This document shows positions 46,807 to 55,779 of a stretch of 64,000 nt of DNA, one piece after another. The translations under genes and the position numbers were made by a program. The first letter of the stretch is position 1, and each line of letters opens with the position of its first letter. The notes beneath the pieces were generated by a model, which saw only the letters and a list, made by a program, of their open reading frames with translations, had not been told where the DNA came from and ran no database searches. Source of the DNA: Erythroxylum novogranatense. Its lineage: Eukaryota; Streptophyta; Magnoliopsida; Malpighiales; Erythroxylaceae. The stretch is taken from positions 20,632,350-20,696,349 of the forward strand of contig CM057234.1 of NCBI GenBank assembly GCA_029891385.1, given 5' to 3'.

Positions 46807-48137
46807 AAAATCTAGAAGATACTCTTGCTCAAAGAAAAATAGACATATTAAACCAGCAACAGATGATTGGAGCCATAACTCGAGATATCAACCAATTAGA
46901 AACAACCATCCAAGTGTTGAAACAAAACACTTCAGACACACAAGAAACTCTCAAAAAAGCTACCTCTCCACCTACTTCATCTGCTCCTCTTTTAATCACT
47001 CCTACCCAAATCATCCAAAAACCATCTCTTATCCCTCAAAAACAACAAGATGAAAATATTGAAAAATTTTATGTGATTTACAATGGACCTATGGCAGGTA
47101 TTTTTGATGCATGGCATAAAGCAGCTGTACACATTACCGGACGATCAGGTATTTTACACAAGAGTTTTAAAACCAAAATAGAAGCAGAAGCCTCTTTGGT
47201 TGAATATAAACAATCTCACCAGATTGAACTTAAGCCACTTTATAAACAAGTTCTAGAAAGCCCAAACCCAGCATCCTCTTAAAAATAGGTCGTATTGGGA
47301 AAAATACCCAATATGGATAGAATCAATTCTATACCTACCAAATCTCTCCAAATTGAAACCCGTAAACTCACCTCTGAGATGTTTTACGATTGTTTTCAAA
47401 ATTTAAACAATTGGACTGAAGCCCTTAAAATTCATCAATATTATCCTCTCAATCGAGGAAAATATGGACCTAAAGCAATAGTTCTACCTGATGCAGATCC
47501 TTTAACTACCTATCTACTTTTTCAAAGTGGATTAATAGATACACTTTATATCACCACATTGACTATCCTCTCCGAGTTTCCCAGTGGATTTCTACAGGCA
47601 ATTAAGAACTACAAAGACAAATTTGCAAAAGAATGAGAGATTTATCTCAAAATTTGGAGTAGTTATCCAATCTTTGCAGAAAGTGAATCTATGAAAGATG
47701 CAGATATATTAATCCCCAGAATTGCACACATTACTCTTGGAATCAGCAATGGCATTTATCCAGCTATAGACACTCCTCCTAACCATGATTTCACTTGGAC
47801 AGCTATCAACCAGTTCAATTTAAACTGCTTAGAAGGCATTTATATACAAACCGTTCGAACCAATGCAGAATCAACCATTCGAGTCAACTACAAGGGATTT
47901 CATTTACTTATGATTTCTCTCATTCGACAGTCAATTTCTCCAGAACAATTACAGATTATTCAGAAATTCAAGACACCATTTTTAACAATTGGAGATATTT
48001 TTGAAGACCTCACTGCTTCATGGAAATATGCCTTATGTCAACAAATGCAAAATCATGACGAACACAAGTGCAAATACTGCTCTACAGTTAGAGGTATTGA
48101 AGATATAGAGTCCTTGGAACCAATTATTGATGAATAA
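46791..48137 (+). pseudogene. Caulimovirid transactivator/viroplasmin (TAV)
   Basis: About 449 codons in one frame from ATG 46791 to TAA 48137, broken by TAA 47280-47282, TAG 47286-47288 and TGA 47634-47636. The N-terminal third is a coiled-coil run (LEDTLAQRKIDILNQQQ). Residues about 85-130 hold FYVIYNGPMAGIFDAWHKA and KSFKTKIEAEASLVEY, the viroplasmin fold shared with RNase H1 N-domains. The C-terminus has HKCKYCSTVRGIEDIE, a small CxxC motif. In caulimoviruses this protein forms inclusion bodies and allows reinitiation of translation on the polycistronic RNA. It is the only copy of this gene in the window. Confidence 0.92.
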
Positions 48138-48510
48138 AGCCGACATATGGAATCGGAATCTTTTCTTTACCCAATAATGTAGACATAAAGAAAGCATCTT
48201 TTTCTTTTCATACCACAATAATGTGATGTAGATATAAAGAAAGCATCTTTGCTTTCTCTTGTACATTATTATCATCCTTTTTACTTTTTCTTTTTACTTT
48301 TGTCGTCCACTCAGTTTTTGGACGATTCCTTAGCCTTCTCCTATATAATGTAACTCTTGAGCCTTAGCTCAGGGGGAGAAATAAGAAACGTTCTCTTTCA
48401 TAAACTTCTCTCTTGCGATCCAAGCCGAAGTTAGGCGTTCCAGCAAATCCGAGAAAACAAGGTTAGAGATTTTTTTTTTATCCTCCTTTTCATCACCATC
48501 ATCATTTCAT
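48138..48510 (+). promoter_or_regulatory. Viral intergenic region with promoter-like features and leader
   Basis: Follows TAV, where caulimovirids carry the pregenomic RNA promoter. Two 25-bp repeats ATGTAGAYATAAAGAAAGCA..., at 48177-48201 and 48226-48250, differ at one base. A hairpin GTCGTCCA/TGGACGAT lies at about 48302-48327, then TATATAA at 48342-48348. The leader runs to the first small ORF at 48511 and includes AAATAAGAAA at about 48380. A partial inverted copy of the leader lies at 54896-55002. Confidence 0.7.
48177..48250 (+). repeat. 25-bp direct repeat upstream of viral TATA box
   Basis: Copies at 48177-48201 and 48226-48250 with one mismatch (C/T), 24-bp spacer. It lies about 90-165 bases upstream of TATATAA, an enhancer-like position. 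Confidence 0.88.
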
Positions 48511-48762
48511 ATGGAATTATCTTATTTTAATTATCGTCAATATTTAAAAGATCGTTTATCTGATTGTTCTCAACGTAATCATTATTATAATCAAATCATG
48601 ACTCAAACTCGTTTTATTATTCAAAATACTCCAGTTACTCCTCTTAATCAACATGAAATTAGTCATCAATTTTATATTCTTCAATTTTATCATACATTAA
48701 AAGCATCTAATTTAAAACAGCAGAAACAATATCTAGATGCTATTTCCTCTCTCATCAGTTAA
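48511..48762 (+). CDS. Small viral ORF 1 (83 aa), plus-strand copy
   Basis: Intact ORF beginning MELSYFNYRQYLKDRLSDCS and ending DAISSLIS. It is rich in Tyr, Gln and His, has no signal peptide or membrane segment and I recognise no family. It is the first ORF after the promoter-like region. The inverted copy at 54644-54895 encodes the same 83 residues with a single visible difference (Ile or Thr at position 35), which is stronger conservation than the surrounding sequence needs and supports a real viral gene. Function unknown. Confidence 0.7.
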   Translation: MELSYFNYRQYLKDRLSDCSQRNHYYNQIMTQTRFIIQNTPVTPLNQHEISHQFYILQFYHTLKASNLKQQKQYLDAISSLIS

Positions 48763-49077
48763 TTTCCTTTGAAGGTTATGGATGATTCTTATTTCAATCG
48801 CAAAAAATATTTAAAGGCAAACTTAAAGATATAGATCTTCAATTCAACGCATCAACATTATGCTACAACGGTTATCAACTTGATCCAAAGAACCTCTTAT
48901 ATTCGAGATAGTAGAGAAAGACTAATCTTGGATGTCGCGTAACAATTCAAATCTTGAAAAGTCTGAAAGCATCTTTAATAGATACACGCCAGTTTTATCA
49001 AAATTGTATCTCTATACTTATTGATTAAGCCTAAAGTTATCTTCTTTTCTCTTCAATAAAAATTCTTATGGAAGATC
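48763..49077 (+). other. Viral sequence between small ORFs 1 and 2
   Basis: Matches the inverse of 54334-54643 along its length. In one frame, pieces such as GKLKDIDLQFNASTLCYNGY can be read but with breaks, so it may be a decayed coding stretch. No motif recognised. Confidence 0.5.
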
Positions 49078-49311
49078 AATATATTAGACGAATTGGTGAA
49101 GGAATTTATATGACTGAACTCGATGGACCTCGTAATAAAATCCGATAATTAAAAACTACTTTAGATACCTATATTGATATGGTTATTGAAGATTTAGAAT
49201 ATAGTGAAAATAGTATTGAAAATATAAAAGAATGTAATAGAAAATGGAACTCTTTCTACATATAATTGAAAATTAAATGAATTTCTCCAACGCGATGCAT
49301 CCTCATCATAA
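49078..49311 (+). pseudogene. Small viral ORF 2, plus-strand copy
   Basis: Starts MEDQYIRRIGEGIYMTELDG at 49078, has an in-frame TAA after NKIR (about 49147), then LKTTLDTYIDMVIEDLEYSE and a frame slip near 49250 before FLQRDASSS and the stop at 49309-49311. Acidic, probably helical, about 80 residues. The inverted copy is at 54088-54333. Family unknown. Confidence 0.65.
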
Positions 49312-49569
49312 TCATTAATCATTATCATGATTCATAAGTCTTTTTCATTCTTTGTATTCAAGTTATTTATCCATTTATTCAATTCTTTTCTTGGCTTACA
49401 TCACTACTTATTTTTATTTAATTGCATGTTATATCGCATTTCGATTATGAATTAAATGATTATTTTTATCATGTTCTAAGTATGGATTTACTCCTTTAAT
49501 GACTCAATATCTTTTAGATAAATTATTCAACCCTTGTATTAATTATCATAATTTAGAAGAATATTATTA
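49312..49569 (+). other. Viral inter-ORF sequence, plus-strand copy
   Basis: Inverse of 45856-46101 and 53829-54087. Nothing recognised apart from that. Confidence 0.6.
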
Positions 49570-49796
49570 ATGTCTTCTCATTATTATCATTATTTACATT
49601 GTTCTATTTGTCAAACCTCTAATTGTTGTATTTGTCAACAATTAGAAGAACAAATAGAATTCTTAGACTATATGCAATATCAACACTTTATACAAATACA
49701 ATATTTACAAGATCTATTAGAACAATCTAATACATCTGAATTATTACAAAAAATTTAAATTTAGAAAACAATTTCATCAATTTTATAATAACGAAT
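49570..49796 (+). pseudogene. Small Cys-rich viral ORF 3, plus-strand copy
   Basis: Reads MSSHYYHYLHCSICQTSNCC, then ICQQLEEQIEFLDYMQYQHF and a helical Gln/Leu run. The four to five Cys residues (CSIC..CCIC) suggest a small metal-binding knuckle, followed by a coiled coil. The frame shifts after LLQK at 49750. This copy keeps the base lost from both minus-strand copies. No family recognised; position is between small ORF 2 and the movement protein. Confidence 0.65.
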
Positions 49797-49854
49797 CTAA
49801 ATTTAATAGAAAGCAGTCTTAGAGATCATAAACTTCATAATCCTTGGCATAAAT

Positions 49855-50933
49855 ATGACTGAACTACAAACTCAAGAAATTAAAGATATAAAAAACAAGT
49901 GAACAAGAAATTGAAAATATTATTGATATAGAAAATTTAGAATTACAAGAAGCACAAGCAACATTTCATATTAGTACACTATTATCCAATGATAAACAAA
50001 CACAAATAGCTAAAACACAATTAGATTTAAAATCGGACAAGATATTCATAAAACTTCCCTTTAAAACAAGTTTTAAATCGTAAAAATATTATTTATTATG
50101 GAAAATCGTATATGAAACACCAATAAGAATAGATCAATGCAATGGACATGCTCGAATAAGTTTAATTAATCAAGAACAAATTATGAAACATTTACAACAA
50201 ATACCTTTAGAAAAACGAACTAAAATAGGATATATTCATTTATCTACTATTCAAATTCTATTAAAATCTACTTTCTTAGAAGGTATAGATTCACCCATTA
50301 GAATGGCTATTATTGATGAAAGAATGCAAAATTTAGATGATCAAATAATAGGCATGATGAATGGAAATCTTGCTTATCAGAAAATCAAATTTAACACTCG
50401 ATTAAAAATAGGAATACCATTACAATCACAAAATTTAGAAGATACAATTACAATTGCATATAAATTTTATAGAAATGATTTAATGACTAAAGGACAATAT
50501 CCTTTTCAATTACTTATCAAATTAGTTATGCTTTAACCAATTCTCATCATAGTATTGAATTTAAAATACTGATCGCATTTATATAGATCAACTTTTAATG
50601 ATGTAGCTAAAGTAGAACAAATTTTGAACTACTTTACGTCCGCCACCGCAATACAACTCCCTTTACTTCTACTCCTTTAATTCAATCACGACACTCTTTT
50701 TCAAATTCTTCATCTTCTTCAAACCCTCTAATCAATCGATCACAATCTTTAAGAATAGAAACTCTTGTAACTCCTTCTCAAGAATTACAGAAAGAAAAAA
50801 ATTTAAAATTATAGATCCCATTATATCTACATCTTCCCTAAATACTTCATCATCTCTAAATACTTCAATGAAATTAGATGATATAAAATCTCAATTAAAG
50901 GATTTATCAACTTATATTAAACATACATTATGA
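49855..50933 (+). pseudogene. Caulimovirid movement protein, copy 2
   Basis: Starts ATG at 49855 (MTELQTQEIKDIKN) and ends TGA 50931-50933, overlapping the ATG of the next ORF as ATGA. Core blocks MKHLQQIPLEKRTKIGYIHL, LLKSTFLEGIDSPIRMAIID and FNTRLKIGIPLQSQNLED are intact over 50183-50536, with indels on both sides (for example near 49890, 50035 and 50105 upstream and near 50510 and 50590 downstream). It would act at plasmodesmata. Same-strand order small ORF 1, 2, 3, movement protein, coiled-coil ORF is best preserved in this copy. Confidence 0.88.
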
Positions 50934-51001
50934 GTATTGGTCAAGAGATAAAAGAATTAAAACTACAAATAATTGAATTAATTCAACAACAGAATACTAT
51001 C
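50930..51001 (+). pseudogene. Short coiled-coil viral protein, copy 2, truncated
   Basis: First 24 or so codons only (MSIGQEIKELKLQIIELIQQ...), cut at about 51001 by a joint to RT sequence. The same start follows the movement protein in all three copies. Confidence 0.8.
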
Positions 51002-51391
51002 AAAAACTATTACAGAAGAAATGTAGTACAATTGTTCAATGGATTTGGACTGATGCAGATACCAATGCGGTGAGGAAACTCAAAGCATTATGTAAAAAAC
51101 TTCCTATTTTATATAATTACTTGCCCGAGGATATACTTCTCGTGCAAATAGATGCAAGTATGGATACATGGGCAGGATGCCTTTTGGCAAAACCTCCCAA
51201 TCAATGTAAATATCTTTTATGCAAATATATTAACGGAACATTCAGTTCCCCTGAATTGAAATATCCTATTCATGAAAAAGAAACTTTAGCATGTCTTAAA
51301 ACATTACGAAAATGGAAAATTGATTTATTACCAGTTTCTTTTTAATTCAAACTGACTCTGCTTACCTTTGCAGTTTCCCTAAATTAAATAT
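51002..51391 (+). pseudogene. Caulimovirid RNase H fragment
   Basis: Picks up in the RT thumb (KLLQKKCSTIVQWIW), then runs through VQIDASMDTWAGCLLAKP and YPIHEKETLACLKTLRKW to IDLLPVSF, with a one-base slip at a T run (51338-51345), then IQTDSAYLCSFPKLN. This last part is missing from the copy at 46102-46806. It ends at about 51391 in a joint to coat protein. Confidence 0.88.
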
Positions 51392-52102
51392 GAATTATAT
51401 CGTAATGAACAAGAATTATATTTACATGTTTTTATTCAAAAATTACCTTATCCTATTAATCTCAAAGTAGAAGAAAGATTTCATAAACTAAAAAATAAAA
51501 ATAAGATAGCAAATAATTTAGGAGGTGTTATTTCAATTACTAGACAATTATTTGCCGAACAATGTATAGATGAAACATATAGACGGAAATTAAAACAAGC
51601 CACGTTTAGACAATGTTGTGCTAAAAATCCAGATGTCCCACAACAATGGGGTTGTACTAATTCACGAACATATAAAAAATCAAAATCTAAATATCGACCA
51701 TATAAACAATATCGATGGAAGAAATATCCAACACATTATTATAAACAAAGACCTTATAAACCTTATAAAAAACATTTTAGACGACGAAGATATCGACAAT
51801 TTAAACCTAGAAAACAAGATTGTCCACAAAAGAAGAAAAATTGTAAATGTTGGTTATGTCAAGAAGAAGGGCATTATGCTAATACATGTCCAAAACGTAA
51901 AAGTAACAATTCTAAATATACAGAAAAAGTTAATATATTAAGATTAGCAACAAAAGAAGAATTAGAACCTATAGAATCTGATTATGATACTAATTCTACT
52001 ATTTCATCAATTTATCAATATGAATCATATATCGAAAAAGAAACAGAATCTTCAAGTCAATCTGAATACAACATATATTCCAGTACAGATTCAGAAAACT
52101 AA
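51392..52102 (+). pseudogene. Caulimovirid coat protein C-terminal half, copy 2
   Basis: Same content as 43415-44129: LPYPINLKVEERFHKLKN, NNLGGVISITRQLFAEQCID, LKQATFRQCCAKNPDV, the basic Tyr/Lys/Arg tract, CWLCQEEGHYANTCPK and the acidic tail ending in TAA 52100-52102. It has fewer indels than copy 1, so it is closer to an open frame, though the N-terminal half is absent. Starts at a joint with RNase H. Confidence 0.9.
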
Positions 52103-52225
52103 AATAAAAGTTAATGCATATATAGACACTGGAGCAACCATCTGTCTTGCTTCACGTAAAATATTAACTAATTGGAAAAAAATAGTCAAACCATTACATA
52201 TAAGTATTGCTGATGGAAGTATTAT
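52029..52225 (+). pseudogene. Caulimovirid aspartic protease start, copy 2
   Basis: Same DTGA segment (VNAYIDTGATICLASRKIL) overlapping the coat tail; cut at the same joint as copy 1. Confidence 0.88.
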
Positions 52226-52306
52226 ATCTAGATGCTATTTCCTCTCTCATCAGTTAATTTCCTTTGAAGGTTATGGATGATTCTTATTTCAATCGCAAAA
52301 AATATT
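52226..52306 (+). pseudogene. Scrap of small ORF 1 3' end, copy 2
   Basis: Same 80-base scrap and same two joints as 44253-44333. Confidence 0.9.
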
Positions 52307-52458
52307 ACTTTGATACTGAGTTCTATAGTCTCTATTTTTTGTTGTATTTGATTATTTTGCGCTTGAATATCTTTTTAATGTTTGTATGATAGTATTCGTT
52401 GTTGAATTAATTCAATTATTTGTAGTTTTAATTCTTTTATCTCTTGACCAATACTCAT
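52307..52458 (-). pseudogene. Short coiled-coil viral protein, copy 3
   Basis: As copy 1, with a one-base T insertion near 52374 and a one-base loss near 52397, and cut at the same joint. Confidence 0.72.
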
Positions 52459-53544
52459 AATGTATTTTTAATATAAGTTGATAAATCCTTTAATTGAGAT
52501 TTTATATCATCTAATTTCATTGAAGTATTTAGAGATGATGAAGTATTTAGGGAAGATGTAGATATAATGGGATCTATAATTTTAATTTTTTCTTTTTCTT
52601 TCTGTAATTCTTCAGAAGGAGTTACAAGAGTTTCTATTCTTAAAGATTGTGATCGATTGATTAGAGGGTTTGAAGAAGATGAAGAATCTGAAAAAGAGTG
52701 TCGTGATTGAATTAAAGGAGTAGAAGTAAAAGGGAGTTGTATTGCAGGTAGCGGACATAAAGTAGTTCGAAAATTTGTTCCTACTTTAGCTACATCATTA
52801 AAAAGTTGATCTATATAAATGCGATCAGTATTTTTAAATTCAATACTATGATGAGAATTGGTTAAAGCATAACTAATTTGATAAGTAATTGAAAAAGGAT
52901 ATTGTCCTTTAGTCATTAAATCATTTCTATAAAATTTATATGCAATTGTAATTGTATCTTCTAAATTTTGTGATTGTAATGGTATTCCTATTTTAATCGA
53001 GTGTTGAATTTGATTTTCGATAAATAAGATTTCCATTCATCATGCCTATTATTTGATCATCTAAATTTTGCATTCTTTCATCAATAATAGCCATTCTAAT
53101 GGGTGAATCTATACCTTCTAAGAAAGTAGATTTTAATAGAATTTGAATAGTAGATAAATGAATATATCCTATTTTAGTTCGTTTTTCTAAAGGTATTTGT
53201 TGTAAATGTTTCATAATTTGTTCTTGATTAATTAAACTTATTCGAGCATGTCCATTGCATTGATCTATTCTTATTGGTGTTTCATGTACGATTTTTCCAT
53301 AATAAATAATATTTTTACGATTTAAAACTTGTTTTAAAAGGGAAGTTTTATGAATATCTTGTCCAGATTTTAAATCTAATTGTGTTTTAGCTATTTGTGT
53401 TTGTTTATCATTGGATAATAGTGTACTAATATGAAATGTTCCTTGTGCTTCTTGTAATTCTAAATTTTCTATATCAATAATATTTTCAATTTCTTGTTCA
53501 CTGTTTTTTATATCTTTAATTTCTTGAGTTTGTAGTTCAGTCAT
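52455..53544 (-). pseudogene. Caulimovirid movement protein, copy 3 (most complete)
   Basis: Starts MTELQTQEIKDIKN at 53544. The frame is open to about 53000 through IIYYGKIVHETPIRIDQCNG and the MKHLQQIPLEKRTKIGYIHL core, then a frameshift near 52995-53030 (in the GNLxYxK segment) moves it to the second open part, which ends in a Ser-rich tail and LKDLSTYIKNTL. Apart from that one slip the roughly 363-codon protein is readable end to end. Length and 30K-type core agree with caulimovirid movement proteins. Confidence 0.9.
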
Positions 53545-53592
53545 ATTTATGTCAAGGATTATGAAGTTTATGATCTCTAAGACTGTTTTCTA

Positions 53593-53828
53593 TTAAATTT
53601 TGTTCGTTATTATAAAATTGATGAAATTGTTTTCTAAATTTAAATTTTCTTGTAATAATTCAGATGTATTAGATTGTTCTAATAGATCTTGTAAATATTG
53701 TATTTGTATAAAGTGTTGATATTGCATATAGTCTAAGAATTTATTTGTTCTTCTAATTGTTGACAAATACAACAATTAGAGGTTTGACAAATAGAACAAT
53801 GTAAATAATGATAATAATGAGAAGACAT
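53593..53828 (-). pseudogene. Small Cys-rich viral ORF 3, copy 3
   Basis: Start codon at 53828; shares the one-base loss (AATAAATTC) with 45600-45855, shifting the frame in the middle. Confidence 0.75.
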
Positions 53829-54087
53829 TAATAATATTCTTCTAAATTATGATAATTAATACAAGGGTTGAATAATTTATCTAAAAGATATTGAGTCATT
53901 AAAGGAGTAAATCCATACTTAGAACATGATAAAAATAATCATTTAATTCATAATCGGAAATGCGATATAACATGCAATTAAATAAAAATAAGTAGTGATG
54001 TAAGCCAAGAAAAGAATTGAATAAATGGATAAATAACTTGAATACAAAGAATGAAAAAGACTTATGAATCATGATAATGATTAATGA
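53829..54087 (-). other. Viral inter-ORF sequence, copy 3
   Basis: Same as 45856-46101 and the inverse of 49312-49569. Continues past the point (about 54067) where copy 1 is joined to RT. Confidence 0.6.
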
Positions 54088-54333
54088 TTATGATGAGGAT
54101 GCATCGCGTTGGAGAAATTCATTTAATTTTTCAATTATATGTAGAAAGAGTTCCATTTTTCTATTACATTCTTTTATATTTTCAATACTATTTTCACTAT
54201 ATTCTAAATCTTCAATAACCATATCAATATAGGTATCTAAAGTAGTTTTTAATTGTCAGATTTTATTACGAGGTCCATCGAGTTCAGTCATATAAATTCC
54301 TTCACCAATTCGTCTAATATATTGATCTTCCAT
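54088..54333 (-). pseudogene. Small viral ORF 2, minus-strand copy
   Basis: About 81 codons, one in-frame TGA after NKI (about 54256). Starts MEDQYIRRIGEGIYMTELDG and ends EFLQRDASSS. Apart from that stop the frame is open, better than the plus-strand copy, so the two copies together support a true ORF of about 81 residues. Confidence 0.68.
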
Positions 54334-54643
54334 AAGAACTTTTTATTGAAGAGAAAAGAAGATAACTTTAGGCTTAATCAATAAGTATAGAGATACAATT
54401 TTGATAAAACTGGCGTGTATCTATTAAAGATGCTTTCAGACTTTTCAAGATTTGAATTGTTCTGGCGACATCCAAGATTCATCTTTCTCTACTGTCTCGA
54501 ATATAAGAGGTTGCTGGATCAAGTTGATAACTTCGTTGTAGCATAATGTTGATGCGTTGAATTCGAAGATCTATATCTTTAAGTTTTGCCTTTAAATATT
54601 TTTTGCGATTGAAATAAGAATCATCCATAACCTTCAAAGGAAA
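54334..54643 (-). other. Viral sequence between small ORFs 1 and 2, minus copy
   Basis: Inverse of 48763-49077, with short differences; no clear ORF. Confidence 0.5.
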
Positions 54644-54895
54644 TTAACTGATGAGAGAGGAAATAGCATCTAGATATTGTTTCTGCTGTTTTAAATTAGA
54701 TGCTTTTAATGTATGATAAAATTGAAGAATATAAAATTGATGACTAATTTCATGTTGATTAAGAGGAGTAACTGGAGTATTTTGAATAGTAAAACGAGTT
54801 TGAGTCATGATTTGATTATAATAATGATTACGTTGAGAACAATCAGATAAACGATCTTTTAAATATTGACGATAATTAAAATAAGATAATTCCAT
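54644..54895 (-). CDS. Small viral ORF 1 (83 aa), minus-strand copy
   Basis: Intact 83-codon ORF nearly identical to 48511-48762. See that entry for composition. Intactness in both orientations while neighbouring genes decay could mean recent duplication, short length, or chance. Confidence 0.7.
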   Translation of the reverse strand: MELSYFNYRQYLKDRLSDCSQRNHYYNQIMTQTRFTIQNTPVTPLNQHEISHQFYILQFYHTLKASNLKQQKQYLDAISSLIS

Positions 54896-55002
54896 ATGAA
54901 ATGATGATGATGATGAAAAGGAGGATAAAAAAAAACAATCTCTAACCTTGTTTTCTCGGATTTGCTGGAACGCCTAACTTCGGCTTGGATCGCAAGAGAG
55001 AA
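54896..55002 (-). promoter_or_regulatory. Inverted copy of viral leader
   Basis: Matches the inverse of about 48404-48510 (CTCTCTTGCGATCCAAGCCG and onward). The promoter itself, with the TATATAA and 25-bp repeats, is not included. Confidence 0.75.
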
Positions 55003-55130
55003 CTCAGTAGCAAAGTGGTATCAGAGCGTCAAGGTATGGGCCTGGGCTGCCCCTACGTCTCGTGTTCGAGTTGCAGCACATCCACTGCTTCCTATCCGGC
55101 GCCTTACGCAGCGAAGCGTGGTGGGTATAA
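55003..55130 (+). other. 128-bp non-viral-looking insert with tRNA-like boxes
   Basis: Lies between leader and coat-protein fragments and is GC-rich against AT-rich virus. TAGCAAAGTGG (55008-55018) fits the pol III A-box pattern and TGTTCGAGTTG (55063-55073) approximates a B box, 45 bases later, as in tRNA-derived SINEs. The same place contains TGGTATCAGAGC (55017-55028), identical to the initiator-Met primer-binding sequence used by caulimovirids and many plant retroelements. It may be a SINE piece, a retroelement PBS region or viral PBS region. No target duplication seen. Confidence 0.5.
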
Positions 55131-55422
55131 ATATAACATGGATCACATATTTGTATATTAGTGATATGCCAAATAGCTTGTTTTCTTTCTTGTTCTCTAA
55201 TTTCTTCATTGTGATATAAAATGTCTTTGCCAGTAAATTCTTTATAAATTTCGGCTGCTACTATATAAAATGTAGCTGTATCTGTATTAGCTTCTTGATA
55301 TTTTGTAGTACTTTTTAATCCTATTTCATTTTCGAGTAAAAATTGATGTGCTATGCCTTTGGTTTTATAAGTAATAAAATGCCATAATGAATTTTTATTC
55401 ATAATATCTCCAAAAGGTTTAT
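55131..55422 (-). pseudogene. Caulimovirid coat protein N-terminal piece
   Basis: Read leftwards it has NSLWHFITYKTKGIAHQFLL, STTKYQEANTDTATFYIVA, KEFTGKDILYHNEEIREQ and WHITNIQICDPCYI. This version is better preserved than the matching part of copy 1 (43110-43400). Homology to the virus ends at about 55422. Confidence 0.88.
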
Positions 55423-55428
55423 AATATA

Positions 55429-55453
55429 AGGACTATATAATATTTATATAGTC
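55429..55453. repeat. 25-bp palindrome at virus/MULE border
   Basis: GGACTATATAA, three-base spacer TAT, TTATATAGTCC: a perfect 11-bp inverted repeat. It lies seven bases past the viral homology and at the left edge of the tandem duplication. Confidence 0.85.
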
Positions 55454-55779
55454 CATAATAGGGCCACTTGTCCAAAAAGTCCACATAAGTAGTCCATAAA
55501 TACATAGGACAATAAGTTATACACATTCTTTATTATTTGTTCTTTTGGCTAGTGTAGCCTCATTTTATACTCTTAACCTTATTGAGATGTCAAATCTTTG
55601 AACTTGATTTTCATTTGCTTCCTTTTGTAACTTCCTTTTCACTACTTCCTTATTCATTTATTATAATTTTTTAATTAGGAAGACATCTGCACTAAATCTT
55701 GCAGAAAAGAAATAAGATTGACTTTTTATTACATACACTCTAATTTTTTCTTCAACATGATATAAATAAGTTCTTCATC

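Larger units (their letters stand above)
41977..55422. mobile_element. Rearranged endogenous caulimovirid (pararetrovirus) locus
   Basis: Over 13 kb of viral pieces in both orientations, joined at abrupt breakpoints. Genes seen: three short ORFs upstream of a movement protein, the movement protein, a short coiled-coil protein, a coat protein with basic region and CCHC knuckle, aspartic protease, RT with YIDD, RNase H, and a transactivator/viroplasmin. There is no integrase, as expected for Caulimoviridae. All genes carry stops, indels or truncations. Gene order where contiguous (48511 to 50930 and 46102 to 48137) follows that of caulimovirus/soymovirus-like genomes with separate ORFs; genus cannot be named from sequence alone. 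Confidence 0.93.

Noticed and set aside
55003..55130. A functional tRNA gene
   Set aside because: The boxes are there but no acceptor-stem pairing or anticodon arm of the right geometry can be drawn.
54962..55219. 85-codon plus-strand ORF over the 128-bp insert
   Set aside because: It joins leader, insert and antisense coat sequence across two breakpoints, so it is accidental.
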